Of a stretch of DNA of 64,000 bases, positions 18,595 through 28,597 are shown in pieces (the stretch's first letter is position 1; each line of letters opens with the position of its first letter). Made by a program: the position numbers and the translations under genes. The notes below the pieces were generated by a model. The model did not search any database, was not told the DNA's origin, and saw only the letters and a program-made list of their open reading frames with translations. The stretch lies in the NCBI GenBank assembly GCA_963798805.1, contig CAWCVC010000010.1:124001-188000 (forward strand), in the 5' to 3' direction. This DNA is from CAVZCK01 sp963798805. GTDB taxonomy: Bacteria; Pseudomonadota; Alphaproteobacteria; Rhizobiales; Rhodomicrobiaceae.

Positions 18595-18645
18595 CAGAGC
18601 CATCGGTGATGGCATCGAGCCGTTTCTGCTCAAGGCAATCCGGCT

Positions 18646-20663
<2,018 letters not shown>

Positions 20664-20840
20664 CGGCGGTCCTTCGGCGAGGCAGGCACGTTGTTGTCAG
20701 CTTGTTCTTTGTACCCGTTTTACCCTTGAGCGAGGCAGGACCGCAATCCCGTCAATGGACTTGCGCCGTTCAGCCCGATGGGGATGCGTCCGGACATCAC
20801 CTTTATGCCGATGCCGCCGACGGCCACGACCGCCGCGCAC

Positions 20841-21170
20841 CTAATTCTTCGATTTCAGCGACATGATATAGGCCGCGACGAACTCGAGCTCCCGCTTGGT
20901 GAGCTGTACTTTCGGCATGGCGGGATGCGGCGGATTGACGATGAAGTGCTTGACCTTATCGATGCTCTGGCCCGGACTTGCAGCGATGGCCATAAAGCTC
21001 GGAACATCGGTGTTTATCACCTTGCCGCCTTCGCCCGGCCCGACAATATGGCAGTTCGAGCAGAACGATTGGGCAAGCTTCTTGCCCTCGGCGATGTCGG
21101 CCGCCTGCGCCGTATTCGTGAAAACCGCAGCGGCAAGCGCGCTCACCAGAAACAACGATCTTACAGTCAT
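20841..21170 (-). CDS. Small periplasmic c-type cytochrome
   Basis: A 109-residue class I cytochrome c: signal peptide (VRSLFLVSALAAAVF ending near AQA), heme motif CSNCH (QSFCSNCHIVGPG), and a distal axial Met probably in HPAMPKVQLTK. The ATG at 21170 is chosen because GGAGGGA lies just before it and the signal peptide starts there; longer in-frame starts exist upstream. Its redox partner is unknown. Confidence 0.88.
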   Translation of the reverse strand: MTVRSLFLVSALAAAVFTNTAQAADIAEGKKLAQSFCSNCHIVGPGEGGKVINTDVPSFMAIAASPGQSIDKVKHFIVNPPHPAMPKVQLTKRELEFVAAYIMSLKSKN

Positions 21171-21256
21171 CCAGTCCCTCCGATTGCGGGGCGTTTTGTC
21201 CATATCAGCGCTTCTTAGCACCCAATCCAGCGCCGTCTATTGATCTAAATCCTACC

Positions 21257-21718
21257 TCAGGCCTTTTTCTCCCAGCGGCCGCGCTCATTCTGCTGCCAAT
21301 AGGTAACGGCGTGGCCAGCCGCCTTGGCGGCTTTCCATTGCTCACGGGCCTTGGCGCGGGCGTCCTCGTCGCGGCCGTCGAAGAGATAGACCACGCGCTC
21401 ATAGGCGTTGAGACCGGTGCAGTCCGCCCCGTCTACGAGAAAACGCACCGCCGCGCCGTTCGGTGCTTCCTCGGAGGTGGTGAGAAAAATCGGCTGCTGA
21501 TCGGCAAAGCCGTCGCGCGCCGTTCCATGGGCAAGGAAGCTCTCCTCGCGATAGGTCCAGAGCAAGTCGTCGAGAGCCTCGAGCCGCTCCGGACTGCCGG
21601 CCTGGACCACGGCGCGCCAGCCGCGCTCCAGCGTCCTCTCGAGCAGACCCGGCAGCACCTGGTCGAGCGGCTGCCTCTCGAGCTGGTAAAACAGCACCTC
21701 GGTCGCCTTGTCGCTCAT
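21257..21718 (-). CDS. holC: DNA polymerase III subunit chi
   Basis: A 153-residue HolC protein (TEVLFYQLERQPLDQVLPGLLE, FLVDGADCTGLNAYERVVYLFDGRDED split over the middle, AREQWKAAKAAGHAVTYWQQ near the end). Chi bridges the clamp loader and SSB in the replisome. Its ATG overlaps the der stop codon in an ATGA junction, so der and holC are translationally coupled. Confidence 0.93.
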   Translation of the reverse strand: MSDKATEVLFYQLERQPLDQVLPGLLERTLERGWRAVVQAGSPERLEALDDLLWTYREESFLAHGTARDGFADQQPIFLTTSEEAPNGAAVRFLVDGADCTGLNAYERVVYLFDGRDEDARAKAREQWKAAKAAGHAVTYWQQNERGRWEKKA

Positions 21719-23082
21719 CGGCTGTCCCCGGCATAGGGGTTTTTCGGCTTGCGCAAATGCAGCCGGATCGGCACCGCGCCGAGGTCGAACGCCTCGCGCA
21801 GCGAATTCACCAGATAGCGTTTATAGCTCTCGGGCAACGCTTCGGGCCGGGAGCAGAACAGGATGAAGGTCGGCGGACGGGCATTGGGCTGCGTGATATA
21901 GCGCAGCCTGATCCGCCGCCCGGCAACGGCCGGAGGCGGATGGCCGTCGACGGCTTCGGCGAACCAGCGATTGAGCGCCGCGGTCGGCACCCGCTTGTTC
22001 CAGCCTTCATAAACCTCGAAGACGGCTTTCATCACCCTGTCCGCGCCGCGCCCGCTCAGCGCACTGAGCGGCACCACCGGAACACCTCTGAGCTGGGGCA
22101 GCAGATTGGCGACGGCCTCGCGCAACTGGCGCAAGCGCTTGTCGCGGTCCTGGACCAGATCCCATTTATTGAGGGCGATGACGAGCGCCCTGCCCTCGCG
22201 CTCGACCAGCGCCGCGATCTGCAGATCCTGCTTGTCGAGCGCTCGTTCGACATCGAGCAGCAGCACCACAACTTCGGCAAAGCGGATGGCGTTGAGCGCA
22301 TCCCCGACCGCCAGTTTTTCGGCGTGTTCCGAAACGCGGGATCTGCGCCGCAGGCCCGCCGTGTCGAAAAGCGTCAGCTTGCGGCCGCTCCAGGTAAATT
22401 CCGTGGCAATGGCATCGCGCGTCAGGCCCGGCTCCGGCCCGGTGATCATCCGCTCCTCGCCGAGCAGTGTGTTGACCAGCGTCGACTTCCCCGCATTCGG
22501 CCGTCCGACGATCGCCAGCTTCAACGGCCGGTCGCGGGCCGCAACGTCCGTTTCGCCCGCATCGTCGTCATCGCCCACGCTCCCGAGCCGCTCCAGCTCT
22601 TCGGCGATGCGCCCGTGAAGCTCCCCGATCCCCTCGCCATGCTCGGCCGAGATCGCCACCGGCTCGCCGAGACCGAGCTTGAACGCCTCGTAGACGCCGG
22701 CCTGGGTCGCCCGGCCCTCGCATTTATTGGCGACAAGGATCACCGGCTTGCCCGCCGCTCGCACCTGATCGGCCAATTGCTCGTCGGCCGGCGTCAGTCC
22801 CGCGCGCGCATCGATCATGAACAGGACGACATCGCCGCCGAGAATGGCGTTGCGGCTCTGCTCGCTCATGCGCGCCGAGATCGAGCCTTCGGCAGCCTCT
22901 TCGAGCCCGGCCGTATCGACAAGGCGCACGGCCGAGCGTCCGACCACAGCCTCGGCTTCGCGGCGGTCGCGCGTCAGGCCCGGCACGTCATCGACCAAAG
23001 CGAGCCGCTTGCCGGCGAGGCGATTGAAGAGCGTGGACTTGCCGACATTCGGCCGTCCGGCGATCACGATAGAGCTGGTCAT
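21715..23082 (-). CDS. der: Ribosome-assembly GTPase Der (EngA)
   Basis: About 455 residues with two tandem G domains. The first has GRPNVGKSTLFNRL and a degenerate guanine motif (VANKCEGR in place of NKxD); the second has GRPNAGKSTLVNTL and NKWD. A C-terminal KH-like domain follows (RIRLRYITQPNARPPTFILF). Der acts in 50S subunit maturation and is usually essential. The start at 23082 begins the family sequence directly; an upstream in-frame start adds five residues. Confidence 0.97.
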   Translation of the reverse strand: MTSSIVIAGRPNVGKSTLFNRLAGKRLALVDDVPGLTRDRREAEAVVGRSAVRLVDTAGLEEAAEGSISARMSEQSRNAILGGDVVLFMIDARAGLTPADEQLADQVRAAGKPVILVANKCEGRATQAGVYEAFKLGLGEPVAISAEHGEGIGELHGRIAEELERLGSVGDDDDAGETDVAARDRPLKLAIVGRPNAGKSTLVNTLLGEERMITGPEPGLTRDAIATEFTWSGRKLTLFDTAGLRRRSRVSEHAEKLAVGDALNAIRFAEVVVLLLDVERALDKQDLQIAALVEREGRALVIALNKWDLVQDRDKRLRQLREAVANLLPQLRGVPVVPLSALSGRGADRVMKAVFEVYEGWNKRVPTAALNRWFAEAVDGHPPPAVAGRRIRLRYITQPNARPPTFILFCSRPEALPESYKRYLVNSLREAFDLGAVPIRLHLRKPKNPYAGDSR

Positions 23083-23095
23083 GGCTGTCGGCAGC

Positions 23096-23120
23096 AAAAA
23101 CGGGCCAAATGCGGCCCGTT
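23096..23120 (-). terminator. Rho-independent terminator for the bamB-side transcript, just upstream of der
   Basis: On the minus strand AACGGGCC and GGCCCGTT form a perfect 8-bp stem with a 6-base loop, directly followed by a run of five T. It lies 14 bp upstream of the der start codon. It most likely ends transcripts from bamB, and it could also be part of the der leader. Confidence 0.75.
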
Positions 23121-23137
23121 ACATATAAGCAATCCGC

Positions 23138-23214
23138 TAGTGTGGTGATCGGGAAGTCCCCTAAATTGTTTCTGCAAACGCTCTTTGGGGACTTCCCGAT
23201 CTAAGACCACACTA
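23138..23214. repeat. Palindromic element with TAGTGTGGT/ACCACACTA ends
   Basis: The left arm (TAGTGTGGT, then ATCGGGAAGTCCCC) is complementary to the right arm (GGGGACTTCCCGAT, then ACCACACTA). The inner stem is 14 bp and perfect; the outer stem is separated from it by a small bulge. It can fold over its whole 77 bp. Probably a MITE or REP-like element related to those at 23264, 36203 and 51392, which also start near CTAG. Confidence 0.7.
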
Positions 23215-23230
23215 AATCTTATAGTTGCTC

Positions 23231-23375
23231 GTGTCCTAATGGAATCCGAAATTCGCAACGAACCTAGTGGTCCTTTAATTCTAACACTCGCAAGAGTGCT
23301 CGCTGCGGGTGGGATGCGAGTGTTAGAATTAAACCACTAGCCGCAATATAAAGCGAACTTTCGGATTCAGGACAC
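23231..23375. repeat. Nested palindromes: a CTAGTGG element inside a second inverted repeat
   Basis: Outer arms at 23231-23256 and 23353-23375 share GTGTCCT, GAATCCGAAA and CGC in inverted order. Inside them, 23264-23340 is a separate 77-bp palindrome bounded by CTAGTGGT and ACCACTAG, with stem TTAATTCTAACACTCGCA/TGCGAGTGTTAGAATTAA. The arrangement suggests one palindromic element inserted into another. It fills most of the gap between der and the end of bamB. Confidence 0.75.
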
Positions 23376-23385
23376 TGGAAGCGGG

Positions 23386-24711
23386 CTAATTCATTGCGAT
23401 CAAATTCGCCTTGTCCGTCAGCACGAACATGCGGCCGCCGGCCACCACCGGCGAAATATAGACGGGGTTGTCGAGATCGCGCTGCGCTGCAACTTGGCCA
23501 CTCACCGCATCGACGCCGACCAGCAGACCCTTGTTCGACACGAGCCAGAGCTTGCCGCCCGCGAGCGTCGGCCCGCTCCAGGTCTTGGCGTTCGGGAGCG
23601 AGGTCACCCAGCGGGCCTTGCCGGATTTGCGGTTGAGGGCATAGAGCCGGCCGTTGATGTCGACGGCGAAGACCGCATCGCCGGCAACCCAGGGCGTCTG
23701 CGCGGCGCGGATGTCGCGCGACCAGAGCCGCTCGCCGTTCTTGAGGCTGGTGGCGACCAGCCGGCCGCTCCGGCTCCCCGCATAGACAACGCCATCCTCG
23801 ATGACCGGCCGGGCCGCATCGCCGATGCTGGTTATGGACGCGCCGACTATGCCGCCGGACACCGTGTCCGTCCAGCGCTGGGCCCCGTTGCTGACGTCGA
23901 GCGCAACAACGTCGCCCGAAGGGTAGGAGACCACAAGTGTATTCCCGGACACCGCCGGGCTGACATTGCTGAGGACGGCGGCGCCTTCGGGCAGGCCGCG
24001 GCTCCGCCACAGCTCGTCTCCCGTCTGCTCCGACAGAGCGAAGAGCTCGGAATCGGTATTGACGACGAAGACCTTGCCGTTCACGGCGGTCGGCGAGGTG
24101 CGGATCGGAACGCCGAGGACCTTGGTCCAGATCGGCTTGCCGCTGCCGATATTCAGCGCCACCATGGTGCCGAAGCCGGTGGCGACAAACAGCCGGTCGC
24201 CTTCGGCGGCAAGCCCGCCGCCAAAGCCGGAATCGGCTTTTTCCGTTTCCGGAGCTAGGTCGGCGCGCCAGATGCGGCTGCCATTCAGCCCGAACGCCGT
24301 AACCCGGCCCTCGCGGTCGAGCGTGAACACCTTGCCGCCATAGACGATCGGACGCGCGGTGACCCGGCCGTCGGAATTGGAGCCGGCGCCGGCGTCCTCG
24401 CTCCAGACCGTCTTAGCCGCGCCGGAATAAGCCAGATGGCCGGGCGCGTTGCTCGGAACGCCTCCGGGCTGGCTCCAGGCGGCGTTTTCCTGCGGCGCGG
24501 GCAGGATCACCGGCTCTTTCGACTCGACATTCGTCGCACTGGTGGTGTCGCCGCCCAGGATCGAAACGCGTTCGCCCGGAAGCGGCGTCTTCTGCTTCTC
24601 GAACAGGCTGGAAAAGCCGGGAATCGACGGCGTGGAATCGCACGCCGCGAGAGCGAGTGCGCCCGATAGCGCGCACAAAATCGCCAAGCCCCTCGGAAGC
24701 TGCCCCGTCAT
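23386..24711 (-). CDS. bamB: Outer membrane protein assembly factor BamB
   Basis: A 441-residue lipoprotein: signal peptide with lipobox LAAC (GALALAACDS), then a propeller of PQQ-like repeats (for example DVSNGAQRWTDT, LKNGERLWSRDI, NRKSGKARWVTSL). BamB is the periplasmic beta-propeller of the BAM complex that folds outer-membrane proteins. The ATG at 24711 gives a proper lipoprotein signal and is preceded by GAGGTG; upstream in-frame codons are discounted. The YfgM-like gene lies 10 bp upstream, the usual partner arrangement. Confidence 0.94.
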   Translation of the reverse strand: MTGQLPRGLAILCALSGALALAACDSTPSIPGFSSLFEKQKTPLPGERVSILGGDTTSATNVESKEPVILPAPQENAAWSQPGGVPSNAPGHLAYSGAAKTVWSEDAGAGSNSDGRVTARPIVYGGKVFTLDREGRVTAFGLNGSRIWRADLAPETEKADSGFGGGLAAEGDRLFVATGFGTMVALNIGSGKPIWTKVLGVPIRTSPTAVNGKVFVVNTDSELFALSEQTGDELWRSRGLPEGAAVLSNVSPAVSGNTLVVSYPSGDVVALDVSNGAQRWTDTVSGGIVGASITSIGDAARPVIEDGVVYAGSRSGRLVATSLKNGERLWSRDIRAAQTPWVAGDAVFAVDINGRLYALNRKSGKARWVTSLPNAKTWSGPTLAGGKLWLVSNKGLLVGVDAVSGQVAAQRDLDNPVYISPVVAGGRMFVLTDKANLIAMN

Positions 24712-24721
24712 GGGTTCACCT

Positions 24722-25426
24722 CTACTGCGTTTGGCTGCTCTTTTGCTCAGGCGCAGCGCTGGTTTTTTTCGGCGTCTTGACGAGCAGGGCGAGCATCGTC
24801 TCGGCCCGCTTGCGGATCTCGGCCGGGGCCGAGGGATCACCGATGATCTGGCTGAAGATCTTCTCCGATTCGGCCATGTTGCCAGAGCGGAAAGCCGCCA
24901 ATCCTAACAACTCCTGCGCCGAATAACGCCACGGATTCGTGTCGGTATTAAGTCCTTCGACGCGCTTGCGGATCTCGGCGGGATCGGCCTCGTCCAGGCG
25001 CAAAGTCGCCGCTTCGAGCTTGGCGAAATCGCGCAGCATCTCGTCCGCGCCGCCGCTTGCCACCTTTTCGTAGAGCTCGACCGCCTCCTTCTTGTGCCCC
25101 TCTCGCGCCTGAATGGAGGCCATTTGAAGATCGGCGAGCGTCTGATAGCCTTCGCCGCCGCTCTTGGCGATTTTGGCAAAGGCGTCGAGAGCCAGGTTCT
25201 GCTTCTTCTCGTCGACGAGCTGCGTCGCCTGATAAAAGGCCGCGCCGGTTTCAGCGGCGCGCTTGTCCGCCCACCAGTGATAGACGTTATAACCGGCAAC
25301 GACGGCGACGATCACGGCGGCGCCGATCAGAACATAGACGCCGTATTTATCCCACATCGCGGCGAGCTGCTCGCGGCGCAGATCTTCATCGACTTCGCGA
25401 AAAATATTGTCGTCACTCATTGTCAT
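24722..25426 (-). CDS. YfgM-like tetratricopeptide membrane protein
   Basis: A 234-residue protein with a short cytosolic N-terminus (NIFREVDEDLRREQLAAMWDK split), one transmembrane helix (VLIGAAVIVAVVAGYNVYHWW) and a periplasmic TPR-like domain. This is the YfgM layout, an ancillary factor of the SecYEG translocon and periplasmic chaperone network, typically encoded next to bamB and der as here. A second ATG two codons downstream is equally possible. Confidence 0.88.
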   Translation of the reverse strand: MTMSDDNIFREVDEDLRREQLAAMWDKYGVYVLIGAAVIVAVVAGYNVYHWWADKRAAETGAAFYQATQLVDEKKQNLALDAFAKIAKSGGEGYQTLADLQMASIQAREGHKKEAVELYEKVASGGADEMLRDFAKLEAATLRLDEADPAEIRKRVEGLNTDTNPWRYSAQELLGLAAFRSGNMAESEKIFSQIIGDPSAPAEIRKRAETMLALLVKTPKKTSAAPEQKSSQTQ

Positions 25427-25565
25427 TGTGTTAGGCGGCTTGTGACGCCACCACCTCCGATACGGTTATGCATTCCTTAGCGCGGCGGAGGCGATCACGC
25501 CAGCGCTGTTACAGCGAATGGGCCGGCGCGGGCCGCCAGCCCCCCATGAAACCCATGCGGCGGAC

Positions 25566-26441
25566 CTATCGCGCCGAGCTCTTCTTCCCCTTCGCCGCGG
25601 CGGGCTTCGGTGCCGCCGGCCCCGCGTCGCGCATGGCATAGACATGCTCGGCGGCCGGAAAGGCCCTCGCCCGGACCTCCTCGGCGTAAGACTTGACCGC
25701 GCTCTCGATCGCCGCGCCAAGCTCGCCGAATTTCTTCACAAATTTCGGCACGCGCGGGCTGAGACCGAGCATGTCTTCGAGCACGAGGATCTGGCCGTCG
25801 CAAGACGCCGACGCGCCGATGCCGATGGTCGGGATCGGGATCTGCTTGGTAATGCGCGCGGCGAGCAGCTCGGCCATGCCTTCGAGCACGACCGCGAAGG
25901 CCCCGGCCTCCGCCACCGCGGCGCCGTCGGCTTCGATCGCGGCCCATTCCTCCTGCCGGCGCCCTTGCGTCTTGAAGCCGCCCATCATGTTGATGGACTG
26001 AGGCGTCAGCCCGATATGGGCCATCACCGGAATGCCGCGCTCGGTGAGATAACGGATGGTCTCGGCCATGCGGGCGCCGCCTTCGAGCTTGACCGCACCG
26101 CAGCCGGTCTCCTTCATCACCCGCGCGGCGTTCCTGAAGGCGACGGCCGGGCTCTCCTCGTAGGAGCCGAAAGGCATATCGACGACGACGAGCGCGTGAG
26201 CCGAGCCTCGCACCACCGCCGCGCCATGCATAATCATTAATTCCAGCGGCACGGGCACCGTCGTCTCATAGCCGTGCATGACCATGCCGAGAGAATCGCC
26301 GACCAGCAGGAAATCGACATAAGGGTCGATGATTTTTGCCGTGTGGGCGTGATAGGCGGTCAGCGAGACGATGGGCTCGCCACCCTTGCGCTTGGCGATG
26401 TCGGGCGCGGCGAGCCGCCTGTTTTGTGGCTGAAGAGACAT
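25566..26441 (-). CDS. panB: 3-methyl-2-oxobutanoate hydroxymethyltransferase
   Basis: A 291-residue PanB with the family signatures VSLTAYHAHTAKIID, FLLVGDSLGMVMHG, AVKLEGG and PVMAHIGLTPQS. It transfers hydroxymethyl from 5,10-methylene-THF to ketoisovalerate in pantothenate/CoA synthesis. The ATG at 26441 starts the conserved sequence; a longer in-frame extension is unconserved. panC is not adjacent. The C-terminus has a short Lys/Ala tail (PAAPKPAAAKGKKSS). Confidence 0.95.
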   Translation of the reverse strand: MSLQPQNRRLAAPDIAKRKGGEPIVSLTAYHAHTAKIIDPYVDFLLVGDSLGMVMHGYETTVPVPLELMIMHGAAVVRGSAHALVVVDMPFGSYEESPAVAFRNAARVMKETGCGAVKLEGGARMAETIRYLTERGIPVMAHIGLTPQSINMMGGFKTQGRRQEEWAAIEADGAAVAEAGAFAVVLEGMAELLAARITKQIPIPTIGIGASASCDGQILVLEDMLGLSPRVPKFVKKFGELGAAIESAVKSYAEEVRARAFPAAEHVYAMRDAGPAAPKPAAAKGKKSSAR

Positions 26442-26569
26442 TTTACTCCAATTTCGTGCCGTGGATTTCCGTCCCGTTAAGGACTTCTTTGCGTCTGCGC
26501 GCTTTAGATGGGCCAGATTTATAGAGTTGGAAGCCCGCAATAAAGGGTTTTCGCGAAGGGTCGCAGGCA

Positions 26570-27166
26570 ATGTGGCGTCGGAAAGCGAGGGGGCTCATGA
26601 GCTGGCACGGGGCGGAAATCTGTCTGTCCGTCAAATCCATCCTGCGTGCAGGGGCCCGGCTGATGGTCGTTTCCATCGGCTTTACGCTTCTGCAGGCGGG
26701 AACAGCCTCCGCCTTGCCCAGCGGTGCAACGGCCCGTCTCGGTGGCGATGCAGGGTATGGGCGGATCGAAATGCCGCTTGTGAGAAGCGGCTACTGCCCC
26801 GATGACGGGCGGCCGTGCCCGGACGACGTGCCGCCGCGTTATGCGGAGGCGCCGGCCAACGGACCGGACTGGCGGCCCGATCGCCATGTCTATCCCCCGC
26901 AGGACGGCCCGGACGGATGCCCGCCGGAGCGCTATGAGCGCCATGCCTATGCCGGAGCTCCGGGGGAACCGGCTCCTCCACCGCCGCCGGGGTACGGTGG
27001 TCCGCCCTGGGAGGAATGGTGCGGGGTCAGATGCTGGTATCGGCGGCTCAGGGCCGGCTATTGCGGCCGGGGCTGCGATTATTATCGTTTCCGCATGTAC
27101 GAGTTCCCCGAGGGTAAGCTCGGCCGCTATGGGGGCCGCCGGGTAGTTTGTCGCACCGACCGTTAA
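26570..27166 (+). CDS. Secreted Pro/Cys-rich protein of unknown function
   Basis: A 198-residue protein with an N-terminal hydrophobic signal (LMVVSIGFTLLQAGTASA). The mature part is rich in Pro, Gly, Tyr and Arg and has Cys pairs (GYCPDDGRPCPDD; CGVRCWYRRLRAGYCGRGC). No domain recognised. An alternative start is the ATG at 26597. It precedes a second small secreted Cys-rich protein (27346) and may form a pair with it. Confidence 0.6.
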   Translation: MWRRKARGLMSWHGAEICLSVKSILRAGARLMVVSIGFTLLQAGTASALPSGATARLGGDAGYGRIEMPLVRSGYCPDDGRPCPDDVPPRYAEAPANGPDWRPDRHVYPPQDGPDGCPPERYERHAYAGAPGEPAPPPPPGYGGPPWEEWCGVRCWYRRLRAGYCGRGCDYYRFRMYEFPEGKLGRYGGRRVVCRTDR

Positions 27167-27345
27167 AGCCGTCAGGATTGCGCCGAATTTGCGCCATAAT
27201 TTCCGCGGCTTATGAAACGGCTCCCCCAAGAGGCCTTGCCGCAAGGCTCCGGCCGCCACTAACTGTATTCATTGCGAGTTCATTCAAGTTCCTCTTTTCT
27301 CGCATCAGGATGACGGATTCCCGTGTCATCCTCGAAGGAGAATAG

Positions 27346-27702
27346 ATGAAGCGCTGCCTTTGCTTCTTGGCCCTCTTTTGCTCGCTGGTGCTTGCCGGCG
27401 GGCAAGCGGGATTCGCTTTCCCGTCTGGGAGCGAAGGCACCGTCCTTGTCAAAGCACGCGCGGTCGTGCAGATCGAGGACGATCGCGGGGGACGCGGGGG
27501 CGGCAGGCGTTTCCGCTTCGGCCGCGGCGATTTCGACAAGCCGAGAGAACGCCGGAGCATCGGCGCGGGCACGTTCTGGGGTGGTCCATATTGGGGCTAC
27601 GGTCCGCGTTGGGGCCATGCCTGCAAATCCTGCCGGTCGAGCTGCGAAGATGGCGGGGACAACGCCCGCTGCGAGCGCTGCCGGCTTCGCTGCGGTTGGT
27701 AG
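27346..27702 (+). CDS. Small secreted protein with two CxxCxxxC motifs
   Basis: A 118-residue protein: signal peptide (FLALFCSLVLAGGQAGFA), a Gly/Arg-rich middle (DDRGGRGGGRRFRFGRG), and a C-terminus with CKSCRSSC and, eight residues later, CERCRLRC. The repeated CxxCxxxC would suit metal binding or disulfides. A strong GGAG lies 6 bases before the ATG. Function unknown. Confidence 0.6.
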   Translation: MKRCLCFLALFCSLVLAGGQAGFAFPSGSEGTVLVKARAVVQIEDDRGGRGGGRRFRFGRGDFDKPRERRSIGAGTFWGGPYWGYGPRWGHACKSCRSSCEDGGDNARCERCRLRCGW

Positions 27703-28074
27703 GCTGGCGGCTTTCCCGCACGAGCCTTTGCCCCGCCGTCGACACGCCGCGCTCCGGCATCACCTCCAGGGAGCAAGCCTTCGGCGCCCGCATCTTCGGA
27801 TCGAAGGCGTGGACGGCCGGTTGGCGGTCAATTGGCCGAAGGAAGCCGCACATCACCTTCATCTGCGCATTCAAAGGCTCGAGCCCGGGCCCGATGATGG
27901 TTCTGCTGAGACCTCGGTCCTTGGCTGGACGGCCGGTGCCGCCTGCTCCTTGCGACCGACATCCGCGATCGCCCAGGCGTCGCATCAACGACCGCGAATG
28001 GGAACGAAAAGCGACTGCGGCACTTATCGCTATCACGTCGCGGATTTCTAACAGCAACTGATGGAGCTGCCTCG
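27703..28074. other. Gap with no recognisable gene
   Basis: No product in any frame over these 372 bases resembles a known family. The frames are open mainly because the DNA is GC-rich. It separates the housekeeping block from the molybdenum hydroxylase genes and marks the likely left edge of the accessory region. A ribosome-binding GGAG for the next gene lies near its right end. Confidence 0.5.
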
Positions 28075-28593
28075 ATGATTCGCACATCTGAATCTGGTGA
28101 TCCGCTCCGGGAGGCCGTTCAGGAGCGCAAGACCGTTCATTTCAACGTCAACGGAGAGTCGGTAGCAGCGGAAGTTCAGCCGCGCGTTACCCTCTTGGAC
28201 TACCTGCGTGACCGCATGCAGCTCACCGGGACCAAGAAGGGATGCAACGAGGGGGCCTGCGGCACCTGCACCGTGCTCATCGATGGCAAGCATATGAACA
28301 GTTGCTTGACGCTGGTGGTGCAGTGCGAGGGCCGCAAAGTGACGACCATCGAAGGGATCGGATCGCCCGACCGGCTCCACCCGCTCCAGCAGGCGTTTAT
28401 CGATCATGACGCGTTTCAGTGCGGCTATTGCACACCAGGACAGATTATTTCTGCGCTGGCCTGTATCGCCGAGGGTCATGCGAGCGACGCCGAAAGCGTG
28501 AGCGAGTGGATGAGCGGCAACATCTGTCGCTGTTCTGCCTATCCGCAGATTACCGCTGCAGTGCTCGATGCTGCTGCGAAGATGAAGGGGTGA
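28075..28593 (+). CDS. (2Fe-2S) subunit of a PaoABC/YagTSR-type aldehyde oxidase
   Basis: A 172-residue small subunit. A plant-type ferredoxin domain has Cys in GCNEGACGTCTV and NSCLTL; the second, helical 2Fe-2S domain has CGYCTPGQII and GNICRCSAYPQI. It passes electrons from the Mo centre to FAD. Unlike E. coli PaoA (YagT), no Tat signal is seen at the N-terminus, so the complex is probably cytosolic. It is the first gene of a three-gene operon; the next starts 4 bases after its stop. Confidence 0.93.
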   Translation: MIRTSESGDPLREAVQERKTVHFNVNGESVAAEVQPRVTLLDYLRDRMQLTGTKKGCNEGACGTCTVLIDGKHMNSCLTLVVQCEGRKVTTIEGIGSPDRLHPLQQAFIDHDAFQCGYCTPGQIISALACIAEGHASDAESVSEWMSGNICRCSAYPQITAAVLDAAAKMKG

Positions 28594-28597
28594 GTGC

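Noticed and set aside
27449..28087. A 212-codon minus-strand frame overlapping the small secreted protein and the gap before the oxidase operon
   Set aside because: No recognisable domain and it conflicts with the gene at 27346; treated as chance.
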